Source: Blasia pusilla (Eukaryota; Marchantiophyta; Marchantiopsida; Blasiales). Taken from it: a stretch of 64,000 nucleotides of DNA. A model generated the notes under the pieces. That model was not told where the DNA came from and ran no database searches. It saw only the letters and a list, made by a program, of their open reading frames with translations. The stretch's first letter is position 1. The number at the start of each line of letters is the position of its first letter. The translations under genes and the position numbers were made by a program. The stretch is from positions 20,646,001 through 20,710,000 of the forward strand of contig CM114272.1 of NCBI GenBank assembly GCA_050084515.1. Direction: 5' to 3'. Shown here one piece after another: positions 56,412-64,000 of the stretch.

Positions 56412-58060
56412 CGGGTGGTTGATCAGTGCCTGATCACTCAAGGTCTGAAACTCCCCACGGAACTCTGTACCCGGGTTTTCAACACCTCAACTCGTGCACC
56501 GTAATGACTCACCACTCGATCTAGGAAGGCATACACTACTCCCTCACTGGCTTTGTCAGGCAATGCAATGAACTCTATCCACTTTGAGAAGTGCTCGACC
56601 ATCACCAACTCATAACAACAAGTGCATGTTGTGGAGGCACTACATGCACTCTACCATCCTTCCATACTCTTAACACATGTGTCCCCTTCCAATCGTCTGG
56701 CTCGCTGTAGGATCTGATTGCGCTCTCTAGTACCCACTATGCTCGTAAATTTTCCAGTACGCAGGTACTCCAAGACCACTCCATCGTCGTGAATGTCTTG
56801 GCCACCTGTCGTCTCTTCACTGGCCTCTAGATCTAAGGACTCTCCATCAGACCTCACCATCAAAGTCTCAACAATCAGGCTCTCCATAGCCAACAAGCCT
56901 ATTTGGGCTTGTTGGCTGTAGCCAAGCACTCACCCTCATATGAGCTATACTTCGCCTCTTCAGCATTATTCGAGCGACTAGCGTAAGCCACCACAAACTC
57001 TCTACCATCATGGTCATGTTGGATGAGCACACCTCCCAGCCCCAACATGCTCCAATCGGTATGCAATTGGAAAGGACGCCCCCTAATCGATCTCCTCAAT
57101 ATGGGCGCGCACGTCAATCCGTCCTTGAGCAACTGAAATGCTCTCTCCTGCTCATCCCCCTAGTGCCACTCTTGATCCACCTTGGTCAGCAAGGTTAGCG
57201 CCTTCACAATCGAACTGAAACCCTTGACATATCGTCGATAGAAGTTTGCCAATCCCATGAATGCACAAACTCGACTCACATCTCTGGGGCATGGAATGCG
57301 TGAAATAGCCTCTACCTTCGTCTGCTGCACTCTAAGGCCCCCTAGGTATATCGTATGACCCAAGTACTCAATCTGGTCATAGAAGAACTTGCACTTGCCT
57401 GGATGTAGCTTCAGCCCATGTAAGTGCAATCATTGAAACACCTCCTCTAGATGTCGCTCATGCTCCTCAACCGTGGCGCTAAAGACTACGATGTCATAAA
57501 TATAACACCTAGCAAAATCCAGACCTACCAAGATCCTATCCATGACCCTCTGAAACTCAGCTGTGGCGTTCTTTAACCCAAATGGTAAGAACAGCCACTC
57601 GTACAAGCAATCCTTCCCATGAGGATCGATGCCCCAAAATGCCGTCTTCTACCTGTCCTCCAATCTGATAGGCAACTGATGCTTTCCGAATCAAAGATCT
57701 AACAAACTGAAGACCTTTGCATGCCAATAGCATCAAAGATCTCCTCAAGAGTGGGCATGGCATACTTATCGCACTTTGTCTGCCGATTGATAGGTCGATA
57801 ATCTCCACACATCCGCCTATCCGTCCAGTTGCCATGCACATCCCTCTTGGCGGGCATGATAGTGGCAAATGAATACTCTCGATGCAACATCTCCACTAGT
57901 CCTGCTCCAACCAAGTCCTGGCTCCTACTTTGAATTAGAGCCCTCTCCATGTCACTCTACCCATAGGGTCTTCCGAAGATTGGCGTGTCACTCGACAACT
58001 CAATGCGGATCCCTCGATTCTTTAGCGTACCCAAATCATGCATACTAAATGCAAAACAAC
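56412..58060 (-). pseudogene. RT, RNase H and integrase start of methyltransferase gypsy copy 2
   Basis: Read from 58060 downward: RT fingers (ERALIQSRSQDLVGAGLVEM, then CGDYRPINRQTK, lost in copy 1), the altered catalytic box YIYD for YIDD (about 57500), YLGHTIYLGGLRVQQTKVEA and FMGLANFYRRYVKGF, RNase H with LHTDWSMLGLGGVLIQHDHD and YASRSNNAEEAKYSSYEGE. Then a deletion (about 300 bp, marked by a 12-bp inverted repeat at 56888-56917) removes the rest of RNase H. The integrase zinc-binding half is also missing; the core resumes at VEHFSKWIEF (about 56600) and stops at 56412. Confidence 0.85.
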
Positions 58061-58221
58061 TCCTATAACCCCTAAGGAACTGGTGTATCTAGTGCCGCTC
58101 TCCTGTTGTCAACTTAGAGCCCATATCTGGCTCCCAAGTCTACGTCGTGACTACGGTAGGACTCTCCGGCGCGGATGTCAGTGGTTGCTATGGTGCAACC
58201 CCGTCTTGAACAATAGAACTC

Positions 58222-59480
58222 TCATCTCCACGTGCATTCCTTGGAACCACGCTTGATGACTTGGCATAATTGCAAAATATCCCAAGAAGTCCAAGGGTGT
58301 CTCTCTCGATCTCCCTTGGTGTGTCGATCTTCTCGGATCTCGCCCCCAGCCACTGCTTTAACCGTCTCGGTAGGCATGGGGCTCACAAGCGCAACAACAA
58401 TGATCTCTCGCATCTGTAAACGACGCTGCTCAACTACTTCTAAGCTGAAAATCCATGACAGGTAGTTTAGATCCATCGCTTGACCCAAGACATGACGTCG
58501 TGATGCCTCTGATAGTGATGGTAATGCCGTCACTCCTATGGGGAATCCCATCGCTCTCTCTTGTTCATCGACGTTGGGCTCCACCAACCTCTGTTCATGG
58601 TCATCCCAAACCAAGCCAGATCCGACCTTCTTAAATGCATAAGAAGCGGGAAAACTCACCAATATGGGGAAGGCTGCCCGTGGCATGCCAATCATGTTGA
58701 CCACAGTCAACATTGATTGACCATCATGCCTCATTTCCTGTGATCGACGGCTCGGATCCAATATAGATCCACCAACAAATCAAAGGGGTGCTCCACTCTC
58801 GCATATGCCCTCTATATGACCTCATGTGATAGCAAGTTGGTCCACCAAAGACGCGGGCGATATGCTCATGAATCCACACTCGCCGCATCCAACAAAAGTG
58901 TCGGGTCTATCCATGCGCGCATCTAATGTGCACTCGTCACCACACGGGACCTTGAATCGCCCAAAATCAATATATTCTCCATAATGTATGTTGGAGGATA
59001 AGATTGATGCTCATAAGTGTCGTAAGATCTGCATCATCTCCCAAAACAACCTCGATCAAGAGTCAGCTAATCCGCTATCCCGTCCAGCACTTGACTGGCC
59101 CTAACACGGCCAACCAGCAATGACCATGTCTATGGTCCCTACCCGCTCCAAGTCCTACGCCCCCAACAATGAAATGTGCCTTGGTAGGGAATTCTAGTAA
59201 CCCTAAATGGCGGACGCAGACAACAAGTCGGGAAAATAGAGGCATAATTGCGCCACATGGTGAAGTGAAGCGCGCCTCGCAACATCATCAATCTCCATAT
59301 ACAGGTACTGCTGCACGCGCACTCCAGCTTGCAAAACAATAGCTAACCTAGTGTTGATCCCTCCAAAGAGATCCAACACCCGAATACCCTTCTCTCACAA
59401 TCGGGGTGGTGTCCAAAGGGGTCATAGCAGCACTCTTGGCTATCTGGGGTTCCTCTGACCCGTCACACTCTGGTGCAAAC
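58222..59480 (-). pseudogene. DNA (cytosine-5) methyltransferase domain, gypsy copy 2
   Basis: From 59400 downward, in several frames: LDLFGGIN (motif I), the DDVARRASLHH block, WPC with a TAG in place of the next codon at about 59100 (motif IV), RLFWEMMQILRHL, and a target-recognition part with LLLDAASVDS and YRPRLWWTNLLS. The last 180 codons are open (58761-58222): FPILVSFPASYAFKK, GLVWDDHEQRLVEP, then motifs IX-X, QERAMGFPIGVTALPSL and RRHVLGQAMDLNYLSWI. This C-terminal half is more complete than in copy 1 and secures the identification. Frameshifts near 59040-59300 disable it. Confidence 0.88.
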
Positions 59481-59530
59481 GTTTTCTCCACACGGTCTGC
59501 ACATGCTCAATGGCTAAGCTTTTGTACTCT

Positions 59531-60450
59531 TAGAGATTTATACATTTTGATTCAAGGAATACAAATTGTGTGAAGTGAAGATTGTACATATAAGACTATT
59601 TTAGATATTAGGTTTGTGAATTGGAAGAATGAGTAATATTGAAATGGATCACAAAAATCCTAAGACAAGGCAGAGAGGTGGAAAATCAAGGATTTGCCTT
59701 AGAGCAGATGGAAATGCAGAAACAAAGTCTAACGAATAAGAGTGAAGCTTGAAAAAGACAACAAAGCCTTATTAAGAACTTATTAATGAAGTGCTTGAAC
59801 GAAGCATGATGAAGACAAAGATGAAGAAGTAATTCGCTCTTCAGAAAAGCACAAAGAACGAAGAACGAAGCACCTAGAACAAGAGCGAAGAATGCAGCGC
59901 TTCGTCCTCAAGGGAAGAAGAAGTTGAGACTTAGCAGCGAAGTGAAGCTAAGACTCAAAGTAATTTCAAGTGGCACACCGTTAGAGTAGTTAGGCTAGGA
60001 AGAGGCGTGACTTTTTGGACCAAATAGGAAGCTAGGACAGTTATGCCCAGCGGATTCATAGCGATCATAGGAAAAGATAAAAGAATCGTGGATCAAGGTA
60101 GTTACAAATTCTCAATAGACAATAGATTTGTAAGAGACGATTCAGATCTTTGGACCCACTACTGCCTCGGAAGATATTTAGGAAGCATGAAAGTAGCTAT
60201 CCTCATCATTCTTTCACGAAGTCCTTATGCTGTAGGAATGGTGTGAGCAAGGGAGTAGTCTCTCGAGCTTGTATAACACTTTGAAGCTTTCTCATTCTTG
60301 ATGGAGTAGTAAAGCACTAATTTCTTCATTCTAATGTGCGATGCCTATGTCTGAGAATTCTTATTGGATCTCCAGAGTATAGAGTGATTCAGGAGAACAC
60401 TTCCATCATTAGAATAATCAACATTGAGTCGTAAGAAATCTCTTCGACAG
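59531..60450 (-). repeat. inverted partner of the 54090-55024 repeat
   Basis: Its start abuts the broken 5' edge of the methyltransferase gypsy. Diverged from its partner by many substitutions and small indels, so neither is a recent copy. Contains the same AACGAAG-type motifs and the block CTAGGAAGAGGCGTG. Confidence 0.65.
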
Positions 60451-63277
60451 AGAGTAGCCTGCCTAGACGGATTGAGTTTCGAAAGTAGGAGAAGCCAGCT
60501 TCTTGTTGAGGTCTCTGTGAGGTTCTTTGATGTAAAGTGAAGATCTACCTGAGCGTGAATTCAATTCCTCTCGAGAGAATGAAGGAAAGAAATCTTGGTA
60601 CCAATAGAGAGACGAATACATTGATAAGTGATTGAATCCAAATTGTAAACACTTAACTACAACTATTGCAAGATAAATGTCATCTTGAACTCTCTTTCCA
60701 CATAATCGTGATCCTCTTGGGGATAGAACTCATTAAAATTATTGTAAAAAGATCAATTCGTAAACTTCTTATACATTACAGATGACGTGGACTATGGAAG
60801 ACAACTCGTGTAGTTATATCTCGAGCATCTGTCTAGTTACCATCAATGACTAAAATAGTCATGTTTAGTCTTATAAAAGTACATAATATCCAATAACAAT
60901 ATGAAAAGTGTGCCCTATGGGTGAGGAATCCACTTGGCGGTAATAGTCATGTCTCCACTAGTCATTAAATTTTTGGATTCAGTCATAGTTAACAACTCGT
61001 GTAGTCATTTCAATTTTTTTCCAATACTTCAATATACTCATGAAGTACACCAGTTGTAGGGCCTAAGTACTCACTCGCCGAGTAGTGACACATGACTAGA
61101 GTAGAAGGCCCTACAATTGGTGTAGAAGTAACAATATGACTATGATAGTTACAGATATGAAAAAATGAGTCATATAGTCATTGCAATAGGACCATATGCT
61201 ACTCGCGGGTCATCGCCGATGAGATCAAAGGTCTACACCATTTCTGGAGAAACTGAAGATCTCCAGTTCACACAAGTTCAGGAGCAACTCACTCCCTATT
61301 TTCTGTGTCTGCCTCCACTCACCTGGTTTCAATCATCACAAAGTGACACCAGTGTTTTGAATCTGATCATGAACTGATCTACTTTGGCATATACGTCTCT
61401 AAAGCCATCCCCCTTGCACCCTGGCTAAGGAGAAAGGAATACCAATGGTGAAATGCCATTACACTTCCAACAAGAGAAGGTAGAATGATGTACTACTCAC
61501 TAATGAACTCAAAAACTTATCATTGAGCATGAGAACTCCGCATCCCCAGATGAGTAGCATTCTACATAATTGTTGCAAAAAAGTCTTTCCATTCCAACTG
61601 TATGGAGATAAGTAGAACATTAAAAAATAGGAAGGTCAACATCCCTCCATGATCTTCAAGTATGGACCACATATGGTTGCCAATTTATCATGACCATACG
61701 GATTATGTCGTAGAGTATAGTGTGCTAGTAGAAGCCATACCTTATGTGGGGCTGTAGTGTCTAGGTAGAGATGCGGTTTCATACATAGGATTGGGGGTTA
61801 CTCAATTGAGGGTGACTTTTCCAGTAGGGCCCGCTCTTAGGTTGGAGGATATAGTATGGATTGCACTCAAAGAACAGTTAGTTCTTTGAGTTGAGCCTGT
61901 TGCGTTGGGAGTTAGCCTTGGTAGTGAGTAGAGCTCTTGGCTATGGTGGTTCCCGCAAGCTTCGACCTGGATTCTCCCATCGTGTAGTGGGTTTGGCTTG
62001 ATTGTATGTGATTCCATACGTATTTTATGATAGTAGGTCCTTCACGGATTTCACTCAAAGAACTAGAGTAGATCGATGGTAGCTTCGATTGTGGATCAGT
62101 AGGATCTAGTTAGGGCTGATTGCGTACTCAGCCGTGGATGTTCGTGGCTTGTGGCCTATGTTGGAGGTGGGAATATGGTGCGTGGTTGGTTGAGAAAGAA
62201 GCGCCTTGCTGAGAGCTTTCCAGCGCGCTTTAGATCGCCGGATTTTGTTAAGGGAGTTGGAAGTTATCAAGGATTGAAGATTCTGGTTCGTGTTCGACGG
62301 TTTTCTGATGTGGAGAGCTTGGAATGTGGAAGCTCTGTTGAAGTTCATCCAGATGGGGTGAGAGGTTCCTGTTGCTACTTGTATTGTTATCTCATGTGAA
62401 GCTGTATGCTCAAGTGTGTGGAGCGTTGCCGATTCCTGCGTGCATGAATCTGGGCGGAAGCGCTCTCGGATTTGCGATTTTGGAGGTGTATGGACAGCAA
62501 GTTTATCTGATTTTTAGGTCAAAGTACAGAGCTTGGTTGTAGCTGATTTTTTGTGGAGAGATAGCTATTGTGGTCAATTGAATTTTGGTTAAAATAGATT
62601 CAATTTTGGTCAAGGATTTGTGGAGTAATTGCTGATCGAAATTTGCGGACTAGCTCAAGGTCTGGCTATGGTGGACAGCGGATCGGAGGGGCTGGTTGGT
62701 TGGTGACTCATTCGTTTTTGGAGACGCCTATCCCATTGTGGGCGCTCTAGTTGGGCCTTTCTCCATAGCGAAGCATGGCGAAGCGTGGCGATAGGGGCAT
62801 ATCTCGAGCATTTCTCGACGTTTTGAGGCTTTAAGGCTTCGAGGCAACTCGTGGTAGCTCGGGGCGAGTGGGGGTGAGAGGCAGAGTAAGGAGTAAGGAG
62901 CAAGAAAGCAAGCTTGCTTGCTTGGGCGTGAGGCAGTTTTTGCAGGATTTATGATTTGAGTGTTGCATAACTGGTCACCCATCTTTGGGCTATTTTTCCT
63001 GGAAGACGCTTAATTGCTCAGTTCTTAACTATGCCAGTGTACACACTAATGTAGCTCATTTGGTGATGTTTGGAGATGTGTTAGGCGCTTTACGCATCTC
63101 AATTTTTTTGGTTGATGGACCTCTAGCGCATAGTACGGTGTAGCCTCTCCATGCAGGTGATATTTTCAGGTGCTGCGAGTCCGACTAGCACGTTAGGCGC
63201 AGTAGCTATTGCGTTAGAATTGTGTGGTGCGTTCTGTGGATTCAAGGGGCGCCACCTTTGGTGGATTCAAAAGAAAG
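60451..63277. other. mixed spacer without recognisable gene
   Basis: 60.4-61.8 kb is AT-rich with repeated ACTCGTGTAGT and AGTCAT words. 61.8-63.2 kb is less AT-rich. Short inverted repeats occur, for example around the two copies of AGTTCTTTGAGTT-like sequence at 61866-61894. No reading frame has domain content. Confidence 0.5.
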
Positions 63278-64000
63278 AAGGAGGATTCAAACCAAAGAAA
63301 CCAAGCAACCCGTCAGATGCGACGGGTTGCATGAGTGTGCAGCCAGTCGGAAACGGACGGATTGCATCAAGAATGTTTGTGTTACCCGTTGGAGCGCGAC
63401 ATCATGCACGAGAAATGTTTGTGCAATCCGTCGGAACTCGACTGGTTGCAAGAGTATGCAATCTGTCGAATCCCGACGAGTTGCAAGTTGCATATATAAA
63501 AGGCCTGCAAATAGTTTGACTCGGGTGTGTTGCAAGCCGCAAGGCTACGAGTTTACTCGACTTGCAACCCGTCGCATTCCGACAAGTTGCATTTGTATGC
63601 AACTTGTGGGATTCTGACTAGTTGCGTCTGTATGCGACTCCTCGCATACAGACGTTGAGGTTGCATACAGATAGGTTGCGGCTATCTCCAAGTCGCATCC
63701 AAACATGTTGCATTAGTTCAAGTTAACTGGAACCCGTCGAATTCCAATAGATGCAAAGCTTCGTGTGTGGACACTTCTTGCAAGCCAACGGAACCCGACA
63801 GGTTGCACAAGGATTTTCGAGATCGGACTGGCCTGCTTCTCACAACCCATCCGATTCTGATGGATTGCAATAGCAGGTTCCTGGGTGCTAGGTTGCAGTA
63901 AAATGTTACAGGGATATTCCAAGGATGTCTCTGACTTGCAACCCGTTTCAAGTCGGAGGCTGGAAAATCCACATGCGATTCGTCGGATTTTGATGACTTG
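63278..64000. repeat. degenerate fragment related to the MULE intron, with palindromes; runs off the window
   Basis: 63278-63400 aligns with 50705-50830 of the MULE (AACCAAGAAACCAAGCAA, then palindromes in the same order with the same spacers, such as CATGAGTGTGCAGCC against CCCGAGTGTGCAACC). Further palindromes follow near 63424, 63459 and 63564, more diverged than those in the MULE. It is an older relative of the MULE or of the palindrome-bearing segment alone. Confidence 0.75.

Larger units (their letters stand above)
36198..59530 (-). mobile_element. methyltransferase/PHD gypsy, copy 2, split by gypsy-B
   Basis: Two pieces on the - strand are halves of one element. 59530-56412 reads methyltransferase, RT, RNase H and integrase start; 37949-36198 reads integrase end, PHD finger and 3' LTR. 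The break falls in integrase just after the GTEFRG-F block: the right piece stops at a sequence equivalent to GATCAACCACC and the left piece resumes at CGCACTACTTC, matching copy 1 at about 10125-10145. The flanks of the intruder are GCGGT (37945-37949) and CGGGT (56412-56416), a diverged 5-bp duplication. The 5' part (gag, 5' LTR) is lost; similarity to copy 1 ends at about 59530, where another repeat begins. Confidence 0.85.

Overview
The window is nuclear DNA of a streptophyte (a plant or a close algal relative). Two things show this: a spliced alpha-expansin gene with two GT-AG introns at positions I recall as conserved in plant EXPA genes, and transposons of plant type (Ty3/gypsy, Helitron, MULE). 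The lineage cannot be fixed from sequence alone. A cytosine methyltransferase inside a gypsy element and dispersed 25-bp palindromes fit a bryophyte or charophyte better than a flowering plant. The only host gene I can support is the expansin at 32.1-33.4 kb.

Layout. 1-1.7 kb is AT-rich. 1.77-11.81 kb is a decayed Ty3/gypsy element on the + strand with domain order gag, DNA (cytosine-5) methyltransferase, reverse transcriptase, RNase H, integrase, PHD finger. 12-17.3 kb is more GC-rich with no gene I recognise. About 17.9-24.82 kb is a Helitron with a recognisable 3' end (hairpin plus CTAG). 25.96-27.8 kb is a strongly eroded copy of the methyltransferase gypsy on the - strand. 32.1-33.4 kb is the expansin, followed by a ~107-bp minisatellite.

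36.2-59.53 kb is a nest of insertions. A second methyltransferase gypsy lies on the - strand (36198-37949 and 56412-59530). It is split inside its integrase by a chromodomain gypsy, called gypsy-B here (37950-56411, + strand). The 5' LTR of gypsy-B carries an inverted solo LTR with a perfect 5-bp target duplication. Its integrase is split by an 8.9-kb Mutator-like element (44086-52951) with a perfect 9-bp duplication. The MULE has a transposase gene (DDE-like core plus SWIM finger) on + and, divergently on -, a gene whose product resembles a bacterial-type amino-methyltransferase (N4-cytosine/N6-adenine) with a changed active site. Its spacers and introns are packed with 25-bp palindromes based on CAACCCGTCGGA. 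A related palindrome-rich fragment ends the window (63.28-64 kb).

Most transposon genes are broken by stops, many of them CAG to TAG or CGA to TGA. This is what deamination of methylated CHG/CG cytosines would leave. The two themes worth following are transposons that carry methylation or chromatin modules (C5-methyltransferase plus PHD finger; amino-methyltransferase-like gene in a MULE) and the palindrome family. All family calls are from reading the translations; no database search was possible.
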